From assembly GCA_937873135.1 (NCBI GenBank), contig CALMVQ010000128.1, positions 1 through 37,612 of the forward strand: 37,612 nt of DNA. Reading direction: 5' to 3'. Shown one piece after another: positions 17,242-25,313 of the stretch. Origin of the DNA: an uncultured Scytonema sp. GTDB lineage: Bacteria; Cyanobacteriota; Cyanobacteriia; Cyanobacteriales; Nostocaceae. Positions within the stretch are counted from its first letter, which is position 1. Each line of letters opens with the position of its first letter. Position numbers and translations under genes: made by a program. Under the pieces are notes generated by a model. It saw only the letters and a list, made by a program, of their open reading frames with translations, was not told the origin of the DNA and did no database searches.

Positions 17242-18555
17242 TTAATGCTTGACTCGAGATTCTTCTGCCTCTAGTAACAGATTGCCAAGATCAAACAAAA
17301 GCTGCATGGTACCACGGTAAGCAACTTTGGTGAATTGACCATTACCCACTCTGTCAAAAATAGGAATGCCTTGACGATAGAGAGGGATTTTTAACCGAGA
17401 AGCGATCGCTGCTGTGTAGGAGTTGCCGATCAGCAAGTCAGATCCCTCTGCGAGTTGCTCAAAGTCTTCCAAGTCACCGATAGTGACACTTTTGACGGGG
17501 AGTTTTTCCAGCATGGGAGAACGTGTAGTCGTCACAGCAGCATGAATTTGCGCTCCCATAGATTGCAGGAAATAAACTATTGACCATAGTAAATCTGGTT
17601 CCAGTGCCAAGGAAACTCGCTTACAACCAAAGTAAAAGTGAGTATCCAGCATTGCATCCTGCAACTGGCGGCGTTGGTGGCAATATTTTTCTGGGACTGC
17701 TATGCCACTGATGTCTGACAAGGCTTGCAGAAACTTATCTGTTGCTTCTAATCCTGTTAGTTCAGTAAAAACCTTATAAGGAGTGTCAAACCGCTTTTTC
17801 AGGATAAGCGCTGCATCTCGCATACTTTCGCCTAATACCAAGGTGAAGGCGCTCCCGCCGATTTGCCGCAGTTCTGTTACGGTGGTACCATTAACTGTGA
17901 TTGGACTGTAGGAATCTTCTAAGTGACCATCTAATGAAATTGAAAGATCGGGGACGACGATTGGCTTCAATCCAAAGGCAGTAACAATCTCTTTGATTTC
18001 CTGCACATCCCCTGGCGTAAAAGCAGAACTCGGCAAAATTGTGACTTGCGTGGGGCCAACTTTTTGCTTGTCAGCTTTTTGGGGAATTTCTTTAACTATA
18101 CTCTCAACAGCCGCCGCAAAGCCATCTTGTAAAGAACCTTTAAAATCTGGCGTGGAGACTAACACAATTGGCAGATTATCCAGTTCGGGATGACGCTGGC
18201 GGATTTCTTTTAGAAAACCTTCCATATCATCTCCTCTGGTTTCTGTCAAGCCTGTAGTCAACAAACCAATGATTTCTGGCTTTGACTTCTGCGCTAAGGT
18301 AACGATTGCCTGTTCGACATTCTCCTCACCACCCAAGATTGTGGAGACTTCTGTCATAGCTGTCGTGGAAAGAGGAACCGCCTCACGGAAATGCCTGACT
18401 AGTACCACTTTGGCAAAAGCAGTACAACCTTGGCCACCGTGCATCACAGGTATCATCCCTTTTAATCCCAAAAAGGCTAAAGTTGCACCCAAAGGTTGGC
18501 TTTGCTTGAGGGGATTAACGACAACAGGCTTTTCGGGACTCATGACAATTGCCAT
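17242..18555 (-). CDS. nifN: nitrogenase cofactor-scaffold subunit NifN
   Basis: A 437-aa NifK-like subunit of the NifEN scaffold on which FeMo-cofactor is completed. The N-terminal NPLKQSQPLGATLAFLGLKGMIPVMHGGQGCTAFAK segment replaces the NifK P-cluster region and keeps only part of its Cys; HFREAVPLSTTAMTEVSTILGG and LLTTGLTETRGDD follow. Its ATG overlaps the nifE stop codon (TAATG), so E and N are translated in step, as expected for an E2N2 complex. Confidence 0.96.
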   Translation of the reverse strand: MAIVMSPEKPVVVNPLKQSQPLGATLAFLGLKGMIPVMHGGQGCTAFAKVVLVRHFREAVPLSTTAMTEVSTILGGEENVEQAIVTLAQKSKPEIIGLLTTGLTETRGDDMEGFLKEIRQRHPELDNLPIVLVSTPDFKGSLQDGFAAAVESIVKEIPQKADKQKVGPTQVTILPSSAFTPGDVQEIKEIVTAFGLKPIVVPDLSISLDGHLEDSYSPITVNGTTVTELRQIGGSAFTLVLGESMRDAALILKKRFDTPYKVFTELTGLEATDKFLQALSDISGIAVPEKYCHQRRQLQDAMLDTHFYFGCKRVSLALEPDLLWSIVYFLQSMGAQIHAAVTTTRSPMLEKLPVKSVTIGDLEDFEQLAEGSDLLIGNSYTAAIASRLKIPLYRQGIPIFDRVGNGQFTKVAYRGTMQLLFDLGNLLLEAEESRVKH

Positions 18556-20006
18556 TAGCGCACCTCCAATGGAGAAGTGGAAGAAGATGCGGAGACATAT
18601 TCATTCTCGGTGTCTCCATGTGTCTGTGTTCCCGCGTCATCTTCCCACGGTGCAGGCTTGCGAACTTGTTCCCACACAGGGCTGTAGAGAGCTTCATAAA
18701 GTTCTCGTGCCATCTCCACCATTCCTGCATAACCTGCATAGGGATGGTGGCGTTCTTGGTTGATGTCGAGGAAAGGAATCCGAGCTTTCAGAGCGGTGTA
18801 TTGATTGCGACCGCCTGCGATTAACATATCGGCTTGAGTCTCAGCAACTATTTTCAAGATTTCCTTGGGACTCTCCTGTTCGAGAATGACGCCCTCTTTA
18901 CCCAGTAATCTCTTGATTTTGGCTTTGTCCTCCTCAGTACTTTTTCTAGCACTGGTAGCAACAACTTCGATCCCCAGGTCTTTCGCTGCTGAGATCATCG
19001 ACCAACTCTTAACACCACCAGTATAAAGCACGACACGCTTGCCTTGGAGGCGGGCGCGGTAAGGAGCCAATGCTATATCTAGGGCGGCGTTTTCTTCAGC
19101 AATGAGTTGTTCTGTACGCTTTTGCAGATCGCGATCACCCAATTTAGCGGCAATGTTCCGCAGACAGCGGTTTATGTCTTCTATACCGTAGAAAGACTCT
19201 TCAATGTAAGGAATACCGTAGCGCTCCTCCATCTTTCTTGCCATGTTGAGCAGCGCCTTTGAGCAGATCATCACGTTGAGCTTAGCGCGGTGAGCAGTGC
19301 AGACGTCTTTGTAGCGAGCATCACCTGTAATTTTTGCCAAGACTCGGATGCCTAGTTTCTCCAACAGCGAAGTAACGTTCCACATTTCACCTGCGATGTT
19401 ATACTCACCAATCAGGTTAATATCATAAGGCGTGGTAAATTCTGGTTCTGCAGTCCCAACAACGTAATCTAGTAAAGCTTCCCCACCAAGACGGTTACCG
19501 AGGTTTTTGCTACCAATAAATCCTGGTGCATTTACGGGGATGATAGGAGTTCCTGTTTTCTTTGCAGCAGCTTTACAGACGGCATCGAGATCGTCACCGA
19601 TCAGAGCAGTCACACAGGTGGAGTAGACAAAGACTGCAGTGGGTTTGTAGCGTTTTTCCAAGTCCAGAATGGCTTTGTACAGCTTTTTCTCACCACCAAA
19701 AATGACATCATTCTCACTCAAATCGGTCGTAAAGCCAGTTTTGTAAAGCATTGGACCAGAGGAGAGACTGCCACGACTTCCCCAGGAGTTACCAGAGCAG
19801 GCGATCGGTCCGTGGACTAAATGAGCTGCATCGGTAATTGGCACTAGGGCAATCATTGCACCATCAAAGGCACAGCCTCCTTGAGCGGCTCCAGGCTTGG
19901 GTTGTTGCGCGCAAGATTTGTTTTTCTTGTCCCCATGCTTAGCTTGATTGTGTTCGCATCCAGGCTCAGTGAGTAGCTCGTTGATTTTGCCTTGGCTGAT
20001 ATTCAT
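18555..20006 (-). CDS. nifE: nitrogenase cofactor-scaffold subunit NifE
   Basis: A 483-aa NifD-like subunit of NifEN. Cluster ligands are in [31 protein letters not shown] and [15 protein letters not shown]; the late [30 protein letters not shown] matches NifE. The C-terminus (after residue ~460) is a low-complexity acidic/Ser tail, [20 protein letters not shown], longer than usual. It starts the nifEN pair, about 97 bp after the Mo-dependent nitrogenase-like gene. Confidence 0.96.
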   Translation of the reverse strand: MNISQGKINELLTEPGCEHNQAKHGDKKNKSCAQQPKPGAAQGGCAFDGAMIALVPITDAAHLVHGPIACSGNSWGSRGSLSSGPMLYKTGFTTDLSENDVIFGGEKKLYKAILDLEKRYKPTAVFVYSTCVTALIGDDLDAVCKAAAKKTGTPIIPVNAPGFIGSKNLGNRLGGEALLDYVVGTAEPEFTTPYDINLIGEYNIAGEMWNVTSLLEKLGIRVLAKITGDARYKDVCTAHRAKLNVMICSKALLNMARKMEERYGIPYIEESFYGIEDINRCLRNIAAKLGDRDLQKRTEQLIAEENAALDIALAPYRARLQGKRVVLYTGGVKSWSMISAAKDLGIEVVATSARKSTEEDKAKIKRLLGKEGVILEQESPKEILKIVAETQADMLIAGGRNQYTALKARIPFLDINQERHHPYAGYAGMVEMARELYEALYSPVWEQVRKPAPWEDDAGTQTHGDTENEYVSASSSTSPLEVR

Positions 20007-20102
20007 CTCTCTATAGTTGGTAATTAGTAATTGGTAGTTGGTAACTGGTAATTGGTGATGAGAACGATTAGCTATTACCCATTACCCATTCTCTATTAAG
20101 CA

Positions 20103-20423
20103 TTAGCAAATATATTTCGTCACATCCGCTCCACAATCATCGGCAAGGTGGGATAAAGCCCGGAAACGCAATCCAACAAAATTGTCGTATAAGGGATTGA
20201 GTTTGCAAAGTGGTGGAATGTGGAAGGTGCGCCCAAGTAATTTCAGAGTTCTCTCAAAAGGGCAGCAACAAGGAATTGTTTGGCAAATTAAATGGGCAAG
20301 ACGTTCATTTTTTACGGGGAATTCATCTACCCAACGACGCAAAGGATGGAGAATATCAAATTTTCTCGATTTTGGAGCGTTGGGTGGATGGTGATGATGA
20401 TGAGTATGAGTTACTGTTTCCAT
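20103..20423 (-). CDS. Mo-dependent nitrogenase C-terminal domain protein, His-rich start
   Basis: A 106-aa protein matching the small family annotated Mo-dependent nitrogenase C-terminus, typical between nifK and nifE in cyanobacteria: FDILHPLRRWVDEFPVKNERLAHLICQTIPCCCPFERTLKLLGR, then KLNPLYDNFVGLRFRALSHLADDC. Cys-rich (ICQTIPCCC, DDCGADVTKYIC). The N-terminus METVTHTHHHHHPP is a natural His tract that could bind metal. The start is decided by GAGGAGG 6 nt before this ATG; an upstream extension would read through AAAAGT repeats. Biochemical role unknown. Confidence 0.85.
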   Translation of the reverse strand: METVTHTHHHHHPPNAPKSRKFDILHPLRRWVDEFPVKNERLAHLICQTIPCCCPFERTLKLLGRTFHIPPLCKLNPLYDNFVGLRFRALSHLADDCGADVTKYIC

Positions 20424-20440
20424 AATATCCTCCTCAAGAA

Positions 20441-20505
20441 AAAGTAAAAAGTAAAAAGTTAAAATAAATTTCTGGTGAATTTTTACTTTTAACTTTTTAC
20501 TTTGT
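20441..20505. repeat. AAAAGT/ACTTTT short-repeat hairpin
   Basis: AAAAAGTAAAAAGTAAAAAGTTAAAA and its rough complement face each other around a TTTCTGGTGAAT centre, a few bases upstream of the ribosome-binding site of the small Mo-dependent nitrogenase-like gene. An intergenic hairpin of the short-tandem-repeat type common in Nostocales. Confidence 0.6.
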
Positions 20506-20568
20506 TGACACGCTATAAGGTTTAGAAAGTTATGAGTGATGAGCAATCAAAAATCTATCGTGACTGCT

Positions 20569-20631
20569 GTACGGGCAGGTTTTAGCAGATAACTAACCAG
20601 ATCCAAAATTAATCGGTCAAACCTGCCCTAC
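20569..20631. repeat. GGGCAGGTTT hairpin behind nifK
   Basis: Arms GTACGGGCAGGTTT (20569-20582) and AAACCTGCCCTAC (20619-20631), a GC-to-AT changed but still pairing variant of the GGGCGGGTTT family. It ends 11 bp from the nifK stop and may shape termination or mRNA stability after nifHDK. Confidence 0.7.
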
Positions 20632-20641
20632 TCATGATCCT

Positions 20642-22177
20642 CTATCGAATCAAGTCGTAGGAAATATCGGTCTTAGAAGGAATGTTGGTGTTGCGATCGA
20701 TTTCCTCGAAGACCGTATTTACGATCCAGTTGAGCAAGTTGATCGCGCCTTCATATCCGATAGTGGCGTAACGGTGCATGTGGTGACGATCCATGATTGG
20801 ATAGCCAATTCTCACGAGGGGAACTTTACAATCGCGCCACAGGTACTTACCGTAGGTGTTACCGATCAGCAAGTCTACGGGTTCGGTGAATAGGAGTGAG
20901 CGCATGTGCCACAAGTCTTTTCCTGGCCAGATAGTAGCACTCTTACCACTGGGGCTAGAATCTAGCAAATCTTGGAGTTCTTTCTCAAACACGTTGTTGG
21001 AGTTATGAACGAGAATATGCACAGGTTCAGCACCCATTTCCAACATAAAGCTCACCACACCGATCACGAGATCTGGATCGCCGTAAATAGCGAAGCGCTT
21101 GCCGTGAAGCCATGAATGGGAGTCAGTCATAGCATCCACTGCCCGACCACGTTCAATTTCTAGTGCTTCAGGAATAGGTTTACCAGTCAGTTCACTGACT
21201 TTCATCAAGAACTCATCAGTACCTTTAATACCCCAAGGACGAGCAACTGCGGTTGGTTGCTTCCACTCTTTTTCAATATACTCAAGGGTCTTGGTGGTAG
21301 AGTATGCTTGTAGAGCAACAGTAGCTTTGGCATTAATTGAATCTACTGCATCTTCTAGCGGGGTTCCACCTGGGTACATATTAAATTCACCTGTGTTGGG
21401 TGAATCCAGATAGTCGCTGTTATCTGCCAGAACTGTGTAATCGATGCCCATCAAATTACACATCCGCTTCAGTTCCCGGTTATTACCAACATAGGTATCA
21501 AAGCCAGGAATAAAGTTGATTTTGCCATTGCTGGTTTCCTTCTTCTTACCTGCAGTCAGGTTAGAAAGAATACCCTTCATCATGTTGTCGTAACCCGTGA
21601 TGTGGGAACCAACAAAGCTGGGGGTGTGAGCAAAAGGTACGGGGAAGTCTTGTGGAATTGAACCTGCATCCTTAGCGTTACCGATGAACGAACCCAAGTC
21701 ATCACCAATCACCTCTGCCATACAGGTGGTGCAGACAGCAATCATTTTCGGCTTGTAGAGTTGGTAAGAATTTGCCAAGCCATCAATCATGTTTTGCAAT
21801 CCACCAAACACTGCTGCGTCTTCTGTCATCGAAGAAGACACCCCAGAGAAAGGTTCTTTGTAGTGACGGGTGAGGTGGGTACGGAAATAAGCAACGCAAC
21901 CTTGAGAACCCTGAACGAAAGGTAGAGTGCCTGCAAAGCCCACAGCCGCGAAAATTGCACCTAAAGGTTGGCAACCTTTGGCGGGGTTGACAGTCAACGC
22001 TTCACGAGCGAAGTTCTTTTCACGATACTCCCAACCCTTCGTCCATTCTGCAACCCTTTGTACTTCTTCTGGGGTGTGTCCGTTTTCAAATTCTTTCTTA
22101 TTTTGAAATAACTGCTGGTATTCCGGCTGGTGGAATAGCTCAACGTGGTCTTGAATTTTATCTGGATTTTGTGGCAT
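20642..22177 (-). CDS. nifK: nitrogenase MoFe protein beta subunit NifK
   Basis: A 511-aa beta subunit. P-cluster ligands are seen in [29 protein letters not shown] and [13 protein letters not shown]; the [16 protein letters not shown] segment supplies the bridging Ser region. Full length and uninterrupted, with the ATG giving [15 protein letters not shown]. It lies downstream of nifD but is separated by three 69-bp hairpin repeats, and in the unexcised chromosome its promoter-proximal genes are cut off by the nifD element, so full nifHDK transcription requires excision. Confidence 0.97.
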   Translation of the reverse strand: MPQNPDKIQDHVELFHQPEYQQLFQNKKEFENGHTPEEVQRVAEWTKGWEYREKNFAREALTVNPAKGCQPLGAIFAAVGFAGTLPFVQGSQGCVAYFRTHLTRHYKEPFSGVSSSMTEDAAVFGGLQNMIDGLANSYQLYKPKMIAVCTTCMAEVIGDDLGSFIGNAKDAGSIPQDFPVPFAHTPSFVGSHITGYDNMMKGILSNLTAGKKKETSNGKINFIPGFDTYVGNNRELKRMCNLMGIDYTVLADNSDYLDSPNTGEFNMYPGGTPLEDAVDSINAKATVALQAYSTTKTLEYIEKEWKQPTAVARPWGIKGTDEFLMKVSELTGKPIPEALEIERGRAVDAMTDSHSWLHGKRFAIYGDPDLVIGVVSFMLEMGAEPVHILVHNSNNVFEKELQDLLDSSPSGKSATIWPGKDLWHMRSLLFTEPVDLLIGNTYGKYLWRDCKVPLVRIGYPIMDRHHMHRYATIGYEGAINLLNWIVNTVFEEIDRNTNIPSKTDISYDLIR

Positions 22178-22216
22178 GTCCGTCTCTCTAAGCGTGCTCG
22201 TGGTTAATTGTGGTGT

Positions 22217-22419
22217 GTACGGGCGGGTTTAATTCAGATAAGTTGTGAGTTAACGTAATATCTTGTTAAACCCGCCCGTACAGTTGGCGCGACGGGTTTA
22301 ATTCAGATAAGTTGTGAGTTAACGTAATATCTTGTTAAACCCGCCCGTACAGTTGGCGCGACGGGTTTAATTCAGATAACTCGTGAGTCAAAGCAATATC
22401 TTGTTAAACCCGCCCCTAC
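22217..22419. repeat. three tandem 69-bp hairpin units between nifD and nifK
   Basis: Exact 69-bp period: GGGTTT starts at 22225, 22294 and 22363, each followed 40 bp later by AAACCCGCCC. Units 1 and 2 are essentially identical, unit 3 has several changes (e.g. ending CCCCTAC). Each can fold as a stem-loop; the whole belongs to the GGGCGGGTTT family dispersed through the window. Transcribed between nifD and nifK, it could alter their relative expression. Confidence 0.9.
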
Positions 22420-22487
22420 AGGAGACAAGGGAGTAGGGAGTAGGCAATTACGCCCTCCTCCTTCTTCACTCCCTATTTCTTCCTCTT

Positions 22488-22662
22488 CTATGCGGCTACT
22501 GTCGCTGCAGTCTTGGCTTCAGTCTTAGCTTGAGTCTTAGCTTCAACTTTCTTCTTACTCCAGGGAGCACCGATTAATCCCCAGGTAGGACTGTTGAGAG
22601 CTAGATCCATATCTCTAGCAAAGATAGCGAAGCCGTCATAACCGTGATAAGGACCGGAGTAA
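22488..22662 (-). CDS. nifD: 3' fragment of nifD (NifD C-terminus)
   Basis: Reading into the minus strand from the core repeat gives [19 protein letters not shown], then [14 protein letters not shown] and a Lys/Ala-rich tail ending TAATVAA. This is the last ~55 residues of NifD, including the FeMo-cofactor His of SGPYHGYDG. There is no start codon; directly inside the element the frame meets TAA. It becomes part of a complete gene (about 519 codons) only when the element is excised at CGGAGTAA. Confidence 0.95.
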
Positions 22663-22712
22663 CTCTTTTAATGGTTTAATGCTTTAAACAGCCGAATGTT
22701 TGCAGCAATCAA

Positions 22713-22727
22713 TGTCACTAGTCAACA
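22713..22727 (+). promoter_or_regulatory. candidate NtcA/BifA site upstream of xisA
   Basis: TGTCACTAGTCAACA fits the TGT-N9/10-ACA form reported for BifA (NtcA) binding upstream of xisA in Anabaena. It ends 55 bp before the xisA ATG. By eye only; the motif is short and could occur by chance. Confidence 0.45.
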
Positions 22728-22751
22728 TTGTTCGCTGAAAACACATTTATT

Positions 22752-22770
22752 TTTAGGCTAAATATAGGCT
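22752..22770 (+). repeat. left subterminal direct repeat of the nifD element
   Basis: TTTAGGCTAAATATAGGCT, 17 of 19 identical to 29718-29736 in the same orientation; each contains two AGGCT words. Lies ~90 bp inside the left core and just before the xisA ATG. Possible arm-type recombinase binding site. Confidence 0.55.
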
Positions 22771-22782
22771 AAAAGCACAGCA

Positions 22783-24201
22783 ATGCATAACCAGGACAAA
22801 GACAAGTATCAGCAAGCTTTTGAAGACTTGGAGCCAGTTTCATCTACCGATGGCAGTTTTCTAGGCTCAAGTCAGCAAGCGCAGCAACAACGAGAACACA
22901 TGAAAACTAAAGTACTACTGGAATTAGAGAAAGTTAATCAACGTTTAAAGTCTGCAAAAGCAAAGGTGACACTCAGGGAATCGAATGGAAGTTTGCAGTT
23001 ACGAGCTACATTACCAGTTAAACCGGGAGATAACGATACAAATGGAACGGGAAGAAAACAATACAATCTCAGTTTGAATATTCCCGCTAATTTGGATGGC
23101 CTCAAGACAGGGGAGGAAGAAGCTTATGAATTAGGAAAGTTAATTGCTCGGAAAACCTTTGAATGGAATGATAAATATTTAGGTAATGAAGCAACAAAAA
23201 AAGACTTTAAAACAATAGGAGAATTACTCGAAGAGTTTGAGAATGAGTATTTTAAAACCCATAAACGCACAACCAAAAGCGAGCATACTTTCTTTTATTA
23301 CTTCTCCCGAACAAAACGCTTCACTAATTGCCAAGATTTAGCAACTCCTGAAAATCTGCTAAATTCAATTGAAAAAATAGAGAAAGAATGGGCTAAATAT
23401 AATGCAACGAGAGCTATCTCGGCATTTTGCATAACATTCAAAATAGATATTGATTTGTCTAAATATTCAAAAATGCCTGAGAATAATTCCCGAAATATAC
23501 CGAGCGATGTAAAAATATCTACAGGAATTATCAAGTTTGAGGATTATCTAAATAATAGAGGTCATCAAGTGAATCAAAATGTTAAAGATAGTTGGCAGCT
23601 TTGGCGATGGACTTATGGAATGTTAGCCGTTTTTGGTTTAAGACCACGGGAGCTTTTTATTAATCCCCAGATCGATTGGTGGTTAAGTGAAGAGAATGCG
23701 GACTTAACATGGAAAGTCCATAAAGATTGCAAAACTGGTGAAAGACAAGCATTGCCTTTACATAAACAATGGATTGAAGAATTTGATTTAAAAAATCCTA
23801 AATATTTAGAAATGTTGGCAACGGCGCTCGGTAAAAAAAATAACAGTAATCATGCAGAGATAACAGCATTAACACAACGAGTCAGTTGGTGGTTCCGGAA
23901 AATCGGATTAGATTTTAAGCCTTATGATTTACGTCATGCATGGGCAATTAGAGCGCATATTCTGGGAATACCAATCAAAGCCGCAGCAGATAACTTGGGA
24001 CATAGCGTGCAAGTTCATACCCAAACTTATCAGCGTTGGTTCTCACTAGATATGCGGAAATTGGCGATTAATCAAGCTTTAAGTAAAAGGAACGAAATCG
24101 AATTTATTAAGGAAGAAAATGCTTTGCTGAGAATGGATAACGAGAAGTTGAAGCTAGAGATCGAGAAGTTGAGAATGGAGTTAATTTATAAGCAGAGTTG
24201 A
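22783..24201 (+). CDS. xisA: XisA, nifD-element tyrosine recombinase
   Basis: A 472-aa excisase that recombines the core sites to restore nifD. The start MHNQDKDKYQQAFEDLEPVS closely resembles Anabaena XisA as I recall it. The catalytic domain has Arg287 in FGLRPREL, then YDLR (Tyr381-Arg384) where most integrases have His-x-x-Arg, a feature reported for XisA and XisC, then LGHSVQVHTQTYQRWF with Tyr416 as probable nucleophile. Residues 436-468 form a charged coiled coil. The gene is intact, lies 120 bp inside the left end and reads against the nif genes. Confidence 0.96.
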   Translation: MHNQDKDKYQQAFEDLEPVSSTDGSFLGSSQQAQQQREHMKTKVLLELEKVNQRLKSAKAKVTLRESNGSLQLRATLPVKPGDNDTNGTGRKQYNLSLNIPANLDGLKTGEEEAYELGKLIARKTFEWNDKYLGNEATKKDFKTIGELLEEFENEYFKTHKRTTKSEHTFFYYFSRTKRFTNCQDLATPENLLNSIEKIEKEWAKYNATRAISAFCITFKIDIDLSKYSKMPENNSRNIPSDVKISTGIIKFEDYLNNRGHQVNQNVKDSWQLWRWTYGMLAVFGLRPRELFINPQIDWWLSEENADLTWKVHKDCKTGERQALPLHKQWIEEFDLKNPKYLEMLATALGKKNNSNHAEITALTQRVSWWFRKIGLDFKPYDLRHAWAIRAHILGIPIKAAADNLGHSVQVHTQTYQRWFSLDMRKLAINQALSKRNEIEFIKEENALLRMDNEKLKLEIEKLRMELIYKQS

Positions 24202-24441
24202 TTTTGAACTTTGTTTGTACTGATCAAAGGTTTGAAACCCGCGCTTGGGTAAAGTCTCATGTAGCAGCGACTTCCAGTTACAAGAGTGCAAAATATGAAC
24301 GCTTGCCACTTTTTACTTCTGTGCTATATTTGGAGCGGGTTAGTAAAAAAGTTACAAAGCTATAGATCAGGTTCTATATACCTGACTGGTACGCCAACCT
24401 CTGGTATGAGCGTATATCGCTCTTGTACTTTAAGCTATATC
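24202..24441. other. leader of the tRNA-like region
   Basis: No gene. Two clean hairpins close to the tRNA-like pair: TCAGGT (24367-24372)/ACCTGA (24380-24385) with a 7-nt loop, and GAGCG (24408-24412)/CGCTC (24418-24422) with loop TATAT. Confidence 0.55.
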
Positions 24442-24514
24442 GTTTGATTAGCTCAGTGGGTAGAGCAATCGACTCATAATCGATCTGTCACAGGTTCGAC
24501 TCCTGTATCAATCA
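24442..24514 (+). tRNA. tRNA-Met(CAU)-like, copy 1
   Basis: A 73-nt cloverleaf: acceptor GTTTGAT/ATCAATC (six of seven pairs, T-T at 2-71), TA, D-arm GCTC...GAGC, anticodon stem ATCGA/TCGAT with loop CTCATAA (anticodon CAT at 24475-24477), variable CTGTC, T-arm ACAGG-TTCGACT-CCTGT, discriminator A. The CTCATAA loop is that of elongator Met tRNA. CCA is nearly encoded (ACCCA). The acceptor is AT-rich and mismatched, so it may be a tRNA-like RNA rather than a translating tRNA. Located inside the nifD element. Confidence 0.7.
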
Positions 24515-24518
24515 CCCA

Positions 24519-24588
24519 GAAAGCTAGCTCAGTGGTAGAGCAATCGACTCATAATCGATCTGTCATAGGTTCGACTCCTATACTTTCA
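24519..24588 (+). tRNA. tRNA-Met(CAU)-like, copy 2, shortened acceptor
   Basis: Begins 4 nt after copy 1. D-arm, anticodon arm (CAT at 24550-24552) and variable loop are identical or nearly so to copy 1, but the acceptor is a different sequence, GAAAGC/ACTTTC (five pairs plus C-A, six positions instead of seven), and the T-stem is ATAGG/CCTAT, a compensated change from ACAGG/CCTGT. One position shorter than canonical, so aminoacylation is doubtful. Retained pairing despite sequence change suggests selection on the fold. Confidence 0.6.
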
Positions 24589-25313
24589 GCAAACCCTATC
24601 CGGGTTAAAAGACACTACCTTGTCAAGGTAACCAATTGTGGTACGGGAGAAATTCCATCTTTCAAACTCTGTCATGCAGGTGTTTTGTAACAGTAATATG
24701 CTAGTGCAACTGCATTTCTCCCTAACTTGAGTATGTCCTTCGTTTTTCAGATCCGGTTTCTCTACGGGGATTCTGGATTGGCAAGCCGAACGTCATATTT
24801 GAGAGCTGTTTTCTTTTTTTGGATTGCCCTTAGGTTGTCTATTGAAGAGTTACAGCTATCTTAATCCAGTTTTGGTGAAGCTTTTGCCCGCAACTAAACT
24901 GTAAACACCTGCACTGGCAGATTCAAAATATATGTTGTACTATGTATATTACAGGTAGAGAAAAATTTTCTACCCTTAACATTCACAAGGCAAATAAATG
25001 TATTACAAAGAAGGGCATTGACCTTATTGGGGGGTGAGCTATATAATTCGTATCAATAGATACGTTAGCTTGTAGTATATTTAGTATAAATACCACTATA
25101 AAAAAACAATCAAGCGAGATATGCACACCGATCATCCCACGCTTACTCCTAACAGGAGTGTAAGGTTACCGATCTTTTTTACTTCTTACAGGAGCGTTCT
25201 TGGCTCAAGAGCAGTTCATTAAATTAGTTATTCTTCAGACGCAAAGAAAGTAAAAACGTGGCAGTATAGCTGCCTTCAGCCTTATTACCAGATTTTAGCT
25301 ACCAAAATTATAA
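24589..25313. other. hairpin-rich non-coding stretch before the slipin gene
   Basis: No coding sequence seen over 725 bp. Directly after the tRNA-like pair: AACCC-TATCC-GGGTT (24592-24606), TACCTT-GTC-AAGGTA (24616-24630), and a 9-bp long-range pair GGGAGAAAT (24645-24653)/ATTTCTCCC (24714-24722). Further on, GGTAGA/TCTACC around 24955-24975 and GGCAG-TATAG-CTGCC (about 25260-25274) close to the slipin start. May hold a structured RNA and the slipin promoter. Confidence 0.5.

Noticed and set aside
22217-22419. CRISPR array
   Set aside because: Three repeats at a 69-bp period are near-identical across the whole unit with no unique spacers; it is a tandem hairpin repeat.
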